A program made the position numbers and the translations under genes. Below are positions 52,528 through 63,857 of a stretch of DNA of 64,000 nucleotides, in pieces. The stretch lies in the NCBI RefSeq assembly GCF_004027225.2, contig NC_044296.2, positions 5,265,943 through 5,329,942 of the forward strand, written 5' to 3'. How positions within the stretch are numbered: the first letter of the stretch is position 1; every line of letters starts with the position of its first letter. The notes under the pieces are model-generated. The model was not told the origin of the DNA. It was given only the letters and a program-made list of their open reading frames with translations, and ran no database searches. This DNA comes from Strigops habroptila. Taxonomy: Eukaryota; Chordata; Aves; Psittaciformes; Psittacidae.

Positions 52528-54759
52528 ATGCTGGAGCCAGTGTCACGGGCTCTCATGGAGATATATTCCCCCAGGGAACCTCCAAATGATTTGCTGTGGC
52601 TGGTCTCTTGGCTCTCCATGCAGACAGAGGAGCCAGCTGAGGTGATGGAGGCAGCATCTCCCACATCAGCAGGAGTTACTACATCTGCCCTACCTGTGCC
52701 ATTGGATGGAGGAAGGAACAAGAGGGGATGGAGCAGCCCTGAGAAGGACCTGGGGCGTTGATCAATGAGAAGCTCCCCATGACCCGGCTCCAGTGTGCGC
52801 TTGAGCCTACAACACCGCCATGTGCTGGGCTGCACCCCCAGAGCGTGAGCAGCAGCCCAGGGAGGGGATCCTGCCCCTCTGCTGCGCTCTGGGGAGACCC
52901 CCCCTGCAGTCCTGATCCAGCTCTGGGGCAACAGCACAAGAGGGACGTGGAGCTGCTGGAGCGAGGCCAGAGGAGGCCCCGGAGCTGCTGCGAGGGCTGG
53001 AGCAGCTCTGCTCTGGAGCTAGGCTGAGAGAGCTGGGCTGGGGCAGCCTGGAGAAGAGAAGGCTCCTGAAGGGGAGACCTTAGAGCAGCTCCAGTGCCTA
53101 AAGGGGCTGCAGGAAACCTGGAGAGGGGCTTTGGACAAGGGCCTGGAGGGACAGGACAAGTGGAATGGCTTTAACCTGCCAGAGGGGAGATTGAGATGAG
53201 CTCTGAGGCAGAAGCTCTTCCCTGTGAGGGTGCTGAGGCGCTGGCACAGGGTGCCCAGAGAAGCTGTGGCTGCCCCATCCCTGGCAGTGTTCAAGGCCAG
53301 GTTGGACACAGGGGCTTGGAGCAACCTGCTCTAGTGGAAGGTGATCCTGCCCGGGGCAGGGGGATGGAACTGGAGGAGCTTTAAGGTCCCTTCCAACACA
53401 AACCAGGCTGGGATTCTGTGATTCTGTGGAAGGGCAGGTGGTGGACCCGGCCTGGGGCTACAGGACCAAGTCTTGCTTTGCCTTTACTTTCCCTATTCAA
53501 GCTTTAACTCCATGAAAAATTCCCAGGGCAAAAACCTCTGTTATGCTGGGATTCGACATGGTCTGGTTGTTAAGGAAGAGATGCAGAGAGGGAATATGGC
53601 CCACATCTTGCTGCCATGTCACTTCCAGGCCAGGACATGCCACCCCCATGGCAGACCCTGGCTGGCCCAGGCAGGGGCTCAGGAGCTGGAGAGGAAAGAC
53701 AGAGGCTCCTCCAGCAATTACTCCTGTCCAGTTGGAAGGAAACAGGCACAGACTGTCCTGCCTGGCCCAGTTTATCTGCTGAATCTCTGTTTTTCTCTCC
53801 CTCACCAAGTGAATTAGGATTAAAATCTCCATTGCACGAGCTGGACGAGGGGGAGAAGGTTGACTAAGTCAGTCTTGGGCTTTGGCTCTAAACAGGATCT
53901 GGTCTTACCCTGTCCCAGTCCTCGAGTGCAGGTCCTTCAGGGTTTGTGTTTGGTTCCTGGCTTTAAACTGGTTGTGGGGGTTTCCTGCCCCCTCCCAGCT
54001 ACTTCATCAGCTGCTGGAGGAGATTTCTTTGTTCCAGGATGTGTTTTCAGGGGAGGGAAAGGCACTTTCTGAAAGCAAATCTCTCTGGGATGCCTTAAGA
54101 AGGGAGCACAAAATGACCCCCTATTTCTGGAAGACACTATTTCTGGGTGAGATTTGAACATCCTCCTCCAGGCATCCTCTGACGTTGCCAGTCTTTAACA
54201 TGACACTGAAAGTGTTAGTCTGACTTCCCAGGGGAAAATCCAGAAGGAAAGTGCTGAGACCTGCCCTAGGGCAGAGGCAAAGCTGGGGGTGAGTCCACAT
54301 TTCCCAGCCCTGGGCCATTATCACTGAATGAGCCACAGTCCATTAACCAGTCCTGGGGACAACAGCATCGTCCAGCACCTTCCAGTCCCACGTCTGGGAA
54401 GCAAATGCTGATTGTCCACCTCTGGAAGCAAGCACTTCACGCTGCCTAATTTCCTTTTCCACTTGCTGTGTCTTGCAGCTGGAGCACACAAGCTGCAGGG
54501 TGCAGGAGAGCTGATGCCTCCTGCAGCTCCCGGAGGATGGACCAGCATCGTCAAGCAGAGCCCTTTTGGGGGGTCGTTTTCTCCTCCACCCATCTGGCTC
54601 CCCCAGCCCCTCACGCTCAGGCCCCTTTGCTGCTTTTCCGCTTCAGAGGAGGACTCTCCCAGGTCTCTGTCCCTCTCTAGTGGCTGTTGTACAGCCAAGT
54701 CACAGGAGCTGCCCAAGAGGTTTTAACCAGATGGTTTTGGATGCAGAAATGCCAATAAA
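52528..54759 (+). CDS. Possible undescribed gene with Dpy-30-like exon
   Basis: Not recognised as a known gene. Three open stretches follow acceptors in matching phase. The first, 52528-52641, follows TTCTCAG, starts MLEPVSRALMEIY and runs to PPNDLLWLVSWLSMQ. That resembles the Dpy-30-type helix pair seen at the end of NME5 (GLTELCK, PADPLIWLADWL). The second, 53999-54146, follows CCCCTCCCAG, encodes LLHQLLEEISLFQDVFSGEG through MTPYFWKTLFL and ends at donor GG|GTGAG. The third, 54479-54726, follows a strong TTTCCTTTTCCACTTGCTGTGTCTTGCAG-type tract, ends PKRF-stop and has AATAAA at 54,754. The first donor (GAG|GTGATG) is weak, and a young CR1 lies in the first intron. It could instead be a noncoding RNA, two genes, or chance. 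No upstream exons were found. Confidence 0.3.
52918..53428 (+). mobile_element. CR1 LINE 3' fragment with terminal repeat
   Basis: Sense copy of about 510 bases. It ends GGGATTCTGTGATTCTGTGG, with two clear terminal repeat units, and belongs to the near-identical group. One of the longest in the window. Confidence 0.94.
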
Positions 54760-55127
54760 CTGACATCAGCAGATTCCAGGAGAGCTGATTTTATCAAGCA
54801 CTGGTGGAGGATTGTTTCCACACAACTTTCCCTTCTGATAAAAACACATCAGTTCATCTTCACTGCCGTGACTTGGGTTATTTTGTGTGTGAACTCCCAA
54901 GGCAGCCCAGGACAAACCAGCTCAGCATTAGCCCAGTGGAAGGTTTTGACCTGTCTGGAAAGATTTAGTTTGGATTTTCCATTTTTGAGTGGCTTTTGAA
55001 ACATCATTGGGGCCGAGATGAAAGATTTCAGACCATCAGGAAGGAAACTCCTTTTTTTAGTGGTCTGCTTTTGGTAGAGCTTTTATCATCAGCTTGTCTG
55101 TCTTGCTTTGAGTGGGAGGGTAGGAGA
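54760..55127. other. Intergenic, no gene seen
   Basis: Unique AT-richer DNA, nothing recognised. Confidence 0.5.
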
Positions 55128-55236
55128 CCTCAAGGCCAGGTTGGACACAGGGGCTTGGAGCAACCTGCTCTAGTGGAAGGTGTCCCTGCCCATGGCAGGG
55201 GTTGGAGCTGGAGGAGCTTTAAGGTCCTTTCCAAGG
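55128..55236 (+). mobile_element. CR1 LINE 3' terminal fragment
   Basis: About 110 bases of the sense tail, CTCAAGGCCAGGTTGGACAC to TTTAAGGTCCTTTCC. The terminal repeat units are lost. Confidence 0.9.
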
Positions 55237-55950
55237 TGCCAGTGACACTTGGGTTGTTACAGTGACACCATTCTGGTATTCAAAATAGGGCTTTGGGGTT
55301 TTTTGGGGGGCTACAAGTACAGCAATCACAGAAATTTATGGAAGCTGCACACCCCTGGGAACAAGCCAAATCTCCCTGGAGCTCACACACAGTTCCTGAA
55401 GGACTGGGCTTCACGTGAGGAAACAATTAGTAAAGCAAAATGCTGTTAGAAGGCACCCTGTCAAACCTACCCCATTACCCCAGTGCTGCAGGAACCCCAT
55501 GCCTTCATCCCAGCAGCACGGGGGGGAAATCAGAAATCAGCTCTTCAACCAAAAAATATATATTTAAAAAAAAAATTAATTGTGTTTGGCCAAGAAACAA
55601 ACATATACAAAGAAAAATACAGTTCCATTCCAAAAGAGTCCCCACGCCTGAGCTGAGCCACCCTCCACTCACAGCTCTGGGGTGCTGCAGGGGCCTGGTG
55701 AGAGCTCTGAGCAGCCCCCACCGAGGCAGCAGGACACCAGGAAATGACATACAAAATAGTTATGGGGAAAAAAATAATAAAATAATTATGCATTTTAAAT
55801 AAAGAGTTTACAACAACTTAAACTTCATACAAAATACGATGGCTGCCATTTCAGGTTTTCAATTCTATGAACTATGTTTGAAGTCTCAGCATCCTGTTTG
55901 CCACCCTGTGTCCATCTCTCTATTTCTCCAGAGCTCCATCGCTGCCCAGC
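55237..55950. other. Probable POLE4 3' UTR and flank
   Basis: AT-rich sequence downstream (minus strand) of the POLE4 stop, including A-rich and T-rich runs near 55,555-55,580 and 55,765-55,800. No canonical minus-strand AATAAA was pinned down. No other gene supported. Confidence 0.45.
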
Positions 55951-58339
55951 TCAGTCCAAAGTACCTAAAAATGAAAAGAATATTAAAAACGATAGTCTCT
56001 GGGCTCAACAATGCAGTTATGACACTTGTTCACAGCTGCCAAAGGAAGGCACAGGAATTTTTTACTGTTTAAGCAAATCACACATGAGGTAAAACCAAAT
56101 CTAGCTAAGAAGTGGTGCATGTCTCAGTGTCCACTTCATTTGTGTTTCACCTTTCAGAGAGGGGCATAACAAGTTACACTATTAATTATTAAAGATGTGG
56201 AAACAGAGGGCTCTGCCAATGATAAAGTTCTTTCCCTCCCAAGGAGGAGATCACACAAAATACTGAAGCCAAGTGAAACCAAGTAGAAGCTCACCTTCCA
56301 AAAAAGCAAATTCATCAATAGCTTCAATGGCATTATCTGCAAAGCAAATGGAAAACAATAAACACGGATAAACCCACTCCTTAGTCGCACCTGCTTCAAA
56401 CAGCAGCATTTGGAAGCACCCTGTAGTACAGTGATCAACTGCAACGAGGTTGACTTGGTTGGGAGCTGGTGTGTGATTATTACCACAATCACTGGTTGAA
56501 GTTTTCCTTCTCTGATGATGGGAGAGAAAGAGAAGCACCTATGGTTGCTTCATCACACTGGGACAGGTGGGAACATCCTCCCTCTCAGCAACCCTTTGCT
56601 AAGCATAGCACAGAACATTCTCTCATACCCAGGTCTTTTCTCTGCAGAGTTTTCCTTTTTCCTTGCTGAGCATACACGTAAGCATCTTTGGCTATGGTTT
56701 CAACAAACAGCTCCTGCAACACAAACACAAGACAGCTTCACACAGGGGATGAGAGAGGGAAGAGAGAATATCCTGAGGAAAGGAAAGGTCCTACAAGTCT
56801 TCAGGAAGAAACCAGAATCTCCATCGTAACACTTCCCCTTTCCAATAAGTAGATCTGAAAATGATAAATGCAATTGTTGGACGGTGATGCACGTGAGAAG
56901 TAAAAGGGAGAAGACTGAAAGTGTACTGGACAGAGATGGTTCCTCTGAAGAGACCTTGGAGACCAGCTACACGCCAGCTGCTCTTAGGGCACATTCTGAA
57001 GGAGGAAAGGTGTCCTGTGCTCAGCAGGTAAAGTGGATTGAGCACAACTGTCCTCACATGTGGTTTTCTCAGCTGTGGGAAGCAGATGCCCAGGAGTTAA
57101 TACAGAGAGAGACCAGAGCCTACACGCAGGATGCCAAAGCCATCGCACCAAACACACCTCGCTGTGCCATGTCAGACACTTTCCAAAGGAGGAAAAAACC
57201 CCTGTGTTACACACTGCTCTGACATGCACATCACAAACCCTCCATGTGCAACCAGGGCGAGCTGGAAACCCACCTGAGCGGGCACAGGGCTGTCTGGACA
57301 CGTAAAGCCCCCCAGTTTCCCTGAGAGCAGGTTACCACAGTGACATCTACATCGGGGAAACAGCAACAACAGGGTGGGATCCCTGATGAAGGGAGACGCG
57401 TCACCCATGAGGGCTACAGGGAAACATTAGAGCAGCTCCAGTTCCTGAAGGGGCTCCAGGAAACCTGGAGAGAGGCTTTGGACAAGGGCCTGGAGGGACA
57501 GGACAAGGGGAATGGCTTTAACCTGCCAGAGGGGAGATTGAGATGAGCTCTGAGGCAGAAGCTCTTCCCTGTGAGGGTGCTGAGGCGCTGGCACAGACTT
57601 TTCCCAGAGAAGCTGTGGCTGCCCCATCCCTGGCAGTGTTCAAGGCCAGGTTGGACACAGGGGCTTGGAGCAACCTGCTCTAGTGGAAGGTGTCCCTGCC
57701 TGTGGCAGGGGTTGGTGCTGGATGAGCTTTAAGGTCCCTTCCAACACAAACCAGGCTGGGATTCCATGATGTCCCCGTGGCTTTCCTCATGGATTCCTCA
57801 GCTTTCTGCCTGCACGGGGCCAAGCAGCATCAAACCCAGCACCCATCCAGTCACTGGGCTGCTTCCAAGCGGGTTGATGGATGCGGGGCGAGGCTGCGGC
57901 TAGGTCCCACTTCCCACTGGGAAGCTCGGGATGAAGGCCCAGCTTCCCCGGAGCTCTGCCCGCTCACTGCCCCGGCTCCCCTGGGGGGGAGCGGGAGAGG
58001 ATCCCCCAGGAAAGCCGCAGCGCCGGGGGCAGCTCCCGGGGCCTGGCGCGGCCCCGCCGGCTCCCGCGGCCACCCCCTCCGGGCCGCCGGACCCCCCGCC
58101 CCGTCGCCGCCCCTCACCGTGGCCCGCGCCAGGACGAAGACGGCCTCGTGGCTGGCCAGGCTGACGTCCGGGTCCGCCTTCACCAGCGCCTTCACCCGCG
58201 CCAGCGGCAGCCGCGCCACGCGGGCCGGGCCCGGGCACACCGACCCCGCCGCCTCCTCCCCCGGCCCCGCCGCGTCCGCGCCCGACACAGCCACCGGCAC
58301 CGGCACCGCTACCGGCACGGCGCCCGCCGCCGCCGCCAT
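55951..58339 (-). CDS. POLE4: POLE4, DNA polymerase epsilon subunit 4
   Basis: Histone-fold accessory subunit of the leading-strand polymerase; pairs with POLE3 and helps hold the enzyme on DNA and recycle histones. Four exons on the minus strand: 58339-58118, 56713-56629, 56336-56295 and 55964-55951. Phases agree, giving 120 residues (117 in human). The Ala/Val/Pro-rich N-terminus is variable. The histone fold starts ARVARLPLARVKALVKADPD, continues ELFVETIAKDAYVYAQQGK and RKTLQRKDLDNAIEAIDEF, and ends AFLEGTLD. The last exon encodes only the end of GTLD and the stop. Intact introns and conserved sequence indicate a working gene. The start codon lies in a CpG island. Confidence 0.96.
57418..57771 (+). 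mobile_element. CR1 LINE 3' fragment in POLE4 intron 1 (ACTTTTCC variant)
   Basis: Sense copy from AGGGAAACATTAGAGCAGC to GGCTGGGATTCCATGATG. It carries the GCACAGACTTTTCCCAGAG variant. Antisense to POLE4. Confidence 0.93.
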
Positions 58340-58600
58340 CCCGCGCCCCGGGCCGCGCCTGCGCGGGGCCGGCGGGCGGAGCGGGCGGGGAACGGCAGAG
58401 GAAGGACCCGGCCCCGCGGCCTCGCGGCTTCCGCCCGCCCCAGCAGGGCCCTTCTTTGAGCTCCCCATCACCGGTGTGCGGCCCCTGACCCTCCCCTTCA
58501 ACCCCCGGCCGCCCTGCAGCGCCCCTCAGCCCCCAAACACCGCCCTTGTGCCCCGTCCCCGGGCACAGGCCTTGGGCTCCCCATCATCCCTGTGCCCAAG
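57880..58600 (-). promoter_or_regulatory. POLE4: CpG island, POLE4 promoter
   Basis: CpG-dense DNA around POLE4 exon 1. Upstream of the start codon, GGGCGGAGCGGGCGGGG-type words are Sp1-like boxes. No TATA box seen. Confidence 0.75.
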
Positions 58601-58639
58601 GGTGGGCTTTGGGGCGTCCCCATCACCCCTCGGCCCTCA

Positions 58640-58838
58640 CCCTGTGAGGGTGCTGAGGCGCTGGCACAGGGTGCCCAGAGAAGCTGTGGCTGCCCCATCC
58701 CTGGCAGTGTTCAAGGCCAGGTTGGACACAGGGGCTTGGAGCAACCTGCTCTAGTGGAAGGTGTCCCTGCCCGTGGCAGGGGTTGGAGCTGGAGGAGCTC
58801 TAAGGTCTCTTCCAACCCAAATCATTCCTTCATTCTAT
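58640..58838 (+). mobile_element. CR1 LINE 3' fragment at POLE4 promoter edge
   Basis: Sense copy from CTGTGAGGGTGCTGAGGCGC to CATTCCTTCATTCTATGA, 300 bases upstream of the POLE4 start codon. It forms the outer border of the CpG island. Confidence 0.93.
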
Positions 58839-60827
58839 GAAACACGGCTCTTCAGCCTCCCTCTCCCCACTAACAGGGCTTTGTCCTCTCTGTGGCAGCA
58901 GTGATGGGGACCCACTGCTCCGAGGAGATGGCTGTCACCGCTGGTAGCCTGCCCTGTACCCCCATGTCAGCTCTCCATGGGTCTGGTTTGGGAACTCCCA
59001 ACACCTTCTCTCCATCCCGCCTCTGCCTGGTGGGATCAAACCCTCCATTGCCACCTTGGGCACTCACCGCCCTATGCAGGACCCCTGGGGAATGCCACCC
59101 TTGGCCAACATGTGCCCATCCCAGCTTTCCCCGCGTCCTTGATGCACTATCTTACTCTGTCTTATCCACAGGCACTGCTGGTGGGACACCTTCCCAAAGG
59201 GCTGGAGGGACACACTATCCCAGAGTGAGGACATCAGCGCCTGCCTGCAGCCGGCCAGAGCATCCCTGCCATGTGGCCTGACTCAACCTCTCAGAGCTTT
59301 CCTGCCTCTGAGGCAATAAACCATGAAACCAGGACATTTCAACACCGAGATGGCCTAACTTGGCACTGCACCATGCAGAGTGCTTCCCTTGCTTGCCAGT
59401 GGAGGTTGGCTCTTCAATGGAGCAAATGTCCTTTGATTTGGGGTATGTTGGAAAGCCGTAGCCTTCACCCCTGTCCTCCTGCCCTCCGGCAGAGCTCGGC
59501 TGTACAGGGCTGTGCTGGTTTGGCTGTGCAACCCCAATGAATCACCTCCACCTTCTGCAGGTCCTGTGGGGCTCTGAATACCTGACCTGCATTGGGTTCA
59601 CTTCGGCCACCCATCAGATGAGAATGTCCTCCCAGTCCATCCCTCGCATCTCAGAGTCACTCCCTGAACCCCAGGCTCTTTTCTGGATGAGACTTTTAAG
59701 GGCAGCAGGGCTTGGTGGGCTTCAAGCTTCCCAACAGCAGCAGAGGCCAAGCTAACAGTGCACCAAGAACTGCTCCTCCTCCTCTTCCTCCTCCACGTGC
59801 TCTGTCATGGTCAGGCTACAGCGACTTCCTGGCGTTGCACACAGCTTCTCACCAACCGTTAGGAAAGAGCTTCTGGTTTCAGGCGAGGGGCACTTTGGAG
59901 AGGCTCGCCTTGCACGAGTCCTTCTGCTTGGGTGCCTCTGGTGGCCTTCAGAAAGGAGGTGAGCATGCAGGAGAGCGGCCACTGATGGAAAATGGTGAGT
60001 AACAACCTGTCCTGGGCTGTGCTGGACCTGGGGATGGGGCACAGGGAGCGGAGCCATGTGTCTTGCTTGGAAAGGCTTTGGGAGTAGCCTTAGGAGGGGC
60101 TGGATCCTGTTGAGACCCTCACTCCTCTTGGAAGACAAAATCCAAGAGGACATTGTACATCTGAGCTGGTCGGAGCTTCAAAGGTCTCTGAGCAGCTCCT
60201 GGGCTGGGTGACGTTCGGGTGGACATAAACATCTGTGAAAGAGGCGGAGGACACCAGGAGAGCACCCACCAGATTCCACATGTATTGGAAAACCTTGGGT
60301 TTGATCACGGTGTCCTGAGTGCTCTGTGCCAGTGCAATGGCTCCAAAACTGATGGTTACAAAGCTCCGAATCATTCAGGTGCCAAAAATCCCAGTGGCAC
60401 GTTTGAGAATCTGGAAGAAGTTGCTTTTGGGTGAGAGCCCCACTGCCTGGTGTGCAGGGAACAGTGAATTCGTGCTGCTTCACCAGAGGCTGCTCCCAGA
60501 ATGCTGGTTACAGCATTTAGCAGGGAAATTGGGGTGACTGCCTGGGGATGGGAGGGGAACTGGCATCATTTAGGTGTGTATATACATTTGTATATATACA
60601 TTTCTGAAAGTACTGCACTTGTTCTTTGCGTACGAGCCCTTCTGTTGTGAAAGCAAAGAATTGCACAAGCACAAACCCAAACTGAAATTCCAAAGGGAGG
60701 AGAACTTCAAAATCAAAGCCTCTGCCTTGCCAAGGGCAAGCAGGGCAGCCAGCCCCGGTGCAGAGGGACACTGTGGTCTGTGGACAAGGTGGGGGAGAAA
60801 GGAGGAGGAGGGTAAGAATAGTGAAAT
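58839..60827. other. Intergenic, no confirmed gene
   Basis: Short open frames only. A minus-strand stretch at 60,090-60,410 has two hydrophobic segments and looks more protein-like than its surroundings, but no family was recognised (see findings). Confidence 0.45.
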
Positions 60828-61035
60828 AGAATTGTGGAATCCCAGCCTGGTTTGGGCTGGAAGGGGCCTTAAAGCTCCTCCAGCTCCAACCCCCTGCCCC
60901 GGGCACGGACACCTTCCACTAGAGCAGGTTGCTCCAAGCCCCTGTGTCCAACCTGGCCTTGAACACTGCCAGGGATGGGGCAGCCACAGCTTCTCTGGGC
61001 ACCCTGTGCCAGCGCCTCAGCACCCTCACAGGGCA
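60828..61035 (-). mobile_element. CR1 LINE 3' fragment
   Basis: Antisense copy from AGAATTGTGGAATCCCAGCC to CAGCACCCTCACAGGG, near-identical to the young group. Confidence 0.93.
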
Positions 61036-61803
61036 GATAATCTCCCCCCTCCCGTAAGGTCCATCTGAGAAGCTTAGGAAAAATGTAGTCCCCATCCCAC
61101 CTGAGCTTTGTGCCGTCCCTCAAACCTGGCACTCCATGAGAGTCATTCAGCCTCCTCCTGGCAGCCTTTCTCTGGAGGCTTCTGAAATAAAGGTGCTTTC
61201 TGGTCACTCAGGAAGCTGGGGGCAGCTCTGCGCTGGGGCCAGCATGTCCCAGTTCACTCGTGCATGGTGCGAGCAGCACAGGAAACGCAGTGGTCAGAAA
61301 AGTAGGGCAGATCTGCTGCTGCTTGGCTGTTTTCTGCACCCGGGCGTTGGCAGTCTGAGTTTGAGCAGCACCATCCTGGGTGTTCCTCCTGCTGACGGCT
61401 CCCGGTGTTCTCCCCCACCAGCTCCTGCTCCACTGCCCTGGGTTCACCATGGACTTCATGGGAACCATGACCAGGGCAAGGCAGTGTTGGGGTTTGAGCG
61501 TAGGTACTCTCAGACCAAAACCAAAACACAGCTACTAGATAGAAGATTAACTCCATCCCAGCCAAGACCAGGACAGGCAGGTTGCTCCCATTGATGCAGT
61601 CTCTGCATCTCAGGCTCTGCCCTTGGGAGCTTTGCTACTAGTAGGGTACAACCCCCGACGCAAATCCTCTGCTTTGATGGCCCGTGGTAGTGGTCTAAAG
61701 GTGGATCAACCCCAAAGGCTCCATGAAACACCTCCTGGATGCCCTCCTGGTGGTGGGACCTGTTCCTGATCTGGTGCAGTCCCATGGTCTTTTTTCTAAC
61801 ACG
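61036..61803. other. Intergenic, no gene seen
   Basis: Unique DNA before the PRAM1-like gene; it may hold its unfound first exon. Confidence 0.45.
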
Positions 61804-61912
61804 TTTGAGCAACCTGCTCTAGTGGAAGGTGTCCCTGCCCATGGCAGGGGGTGGAACTGGATGAACTTTAAGGTCCCTTCCAGCCCAAACCAGGCTGGGA
61901 TTCTATGTTCTA
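61804..61912 (+). mobile_element. CR1 LINE 3' terminal fragment
   Basis: Sense tail scrap from CGTTTGAGCAACCTGCTC to CAGGCTGGGATTCTATGTTC. Confidence 0.9.
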
Positions 61913-62054
61913 GGACCACTTTGAGCAAAGACCGCATTTCATGGAGAAGGCTTAGCGTGAGGCCATGTTGAAGAAATACTGCATTCCCCAGAGGGGGACT
62001 TTGCCTCAGTTCCCTCCCTGGTGTTTTAACTGGAGCCTTTCTTCATGGTTCCAG

Positions 62055-63857
62055 ACACATCTGGAGAGGAAAGAGGCCGTGGTGAGGCACCTACGGGCAA
62101 AGCTCCAAGGGAACAGGAAAGATCCTCCCAAAGCAGGCGGCTGCCCTGAGAGTCGCTCTGCGGCGCCCCTTGCAACAGAGCCAGGACAGACCCCCACGCC
62201 AGAGCCCCCCCGGAGCAGGAGGGTGGACTTCAGCAGGGCTTCTCCATCACACAGTAAAGGTGTGGGACAGTGTTCACCTCCTCATCCCACCGCCGAGACC
62301 CCGGCATGGGTGGTGCAACTGAAGAAGGGGACTGCTCAGGATGGCAGCTTCCACCCAGCCCCTGCAAAGCCAGGAGGAGGAGATGTGTTGGACAAGGAGG
62401 TAGGAGCCACATCTGATCCTCCCTGGAGAAACCCAGCCCAGCAGACATGGCCACTCGCCAAAGACAAGGGTGCTGCAGCAGTTCCTGTTGCAGCCCCTAT
62501 GGGTGCTGTGGCAAGCCCCCACGGTATGGGGCACCCAGCTCAGCCTCGGAGGAAGCCTTTGCCGCACATCAAGGCACTGGGAGCGAGGCCAGCCAAGCCC
62601 AGGCGTCCTCCTGTTGTGGATCTGGAGAAGTTTGGTGCACCTGCACATCCTGGGACTCCCATCCATCCTGCCATGGAGCCACCAAGGAGTGCTCAGCTGG
62701 GTACGGCCACGAGAGTAGAGCTTCTCTTCCTTTCCTTTGGAGAACTGCAAAACTGAGCCACATCCTGGCCAGTGATGGTCCTGAGCACGTGGAGATATCT
62801 GGGATTTGCCCAGACTCTGGTACAGGTCTGAAGTTCAGGGGTTTCACCACGTTCAGAATACTCATTTTGGTCTCTTCCCCTCCCCTTTCATCACTGCTCC
62901 AGGGAAAAAGTAGCATTAGGGACATAAGAATGGGAAAACATGTATAAAAACTCCACTCTGGATCCAGATTGCAGTCAGTATTAGCTCCCCTCATCCTTCT
63001 GCACTAAATCTAGCCCAGGGTGGCTCTGACCTTAGGGTGGGTGATAGAGTTGGGGCAAGAATGTGAAATAATCCCTCACTGCTCCCTCCTGTTCCTCTTT
63101 CTACCATAGGTCACCCCAAACCAGGCTATGCTGCATCAGCACGGTTCCCACCACAGGATGCTCCGAGTGTAAGGGGGTAAGGACTGAGGCAGCACTTTTA
63201 TTCTAGGTGGCTTCCAGCCTGTCCAACCCAGTGGGAAGAGCTGGCACATGGCACAGAGCTGCTGTCCCACTCTGCCCCAGGCCTGGGACGCACAGGCAGC
63301 CCAACCTTCTCCTGCTTGCCTTCATCCTGCTCTTGACCCCTTGAGCCCACTGCAACAGGGCTTTCTAATCGCTCTCTTCCTCCTCGCAGGGATGAAGATG
63401 AGATATATGATGATGTAGAGCCTGTTGGGCTGATCGGGAGAGCGCAAGGCTTTCCACTGCCCCCCACGTGCCAGCCGGCAGCAAATCGCTGCCCCAGAGG
63501 AGGTGGGTACAGGAGGGTCTGGGGTGAGCAGTGCAGCTCAGGGAGCCTTGATACCCCAACAAGCCCTGGGCAGCAGCGGAGCTCACTGCTCCTGTGCACG
63601 GGAGGGTGATGGGCTCTTTACTGCCTTGTAAATGGCCATGGGAAGCCCTGACTCCCCCCCACGCTCAGGGGGCAAACTCAGGGGTTGATCCCAGGAGGAG
63701 AAGGCTCTTGCTGATGTTTCAGTCTCGTGTCCTGTCTCAGCAGGTGTCTAACACCTTATAGCAGCCTCATGGCAGCACCTCTCCCAGGGTTTGGTTTTGC
63801 AGGTGGAGATGCCGGTCGAGCTTCTAATGGGTTTACCTTGCTGGCAGCTGCACAGAG
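62055..63857 (+). CDS. PRAM1: PRAM1/FYB-family adaptor, 5' part, partial
   Basis: ADAP-family adaptors act downstream of immune receptors; PRAM1 is the myeloid member. Four exons read: 62055-62700, 63110-63176, 63390-63502 and probably 63803-63857, with matching phases. The gene continues past the window. The first begins at a TTCCAG acceptor with THLERKEAVVRHLRAKLQ, resembling the N-terminal FRSIKAKFQ of PRAM1. A Pro/Lys-rich low-complexity region follows, then RRKPLPHIKALGARPAKP and RPPVVDLEKF, the family's SH3-type proline motif. Exon 3 has DEDEIYDDVEP, the YDDV phosphotyrosine motif. The C-terminal helical SH3 domain should lie downstream. The exon with the start codon was not found. Human PRAM1 is in 19p13.2 near CD320 and KANK3, which favours PRAM1 over FYB1. 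Confidence 0.7.
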
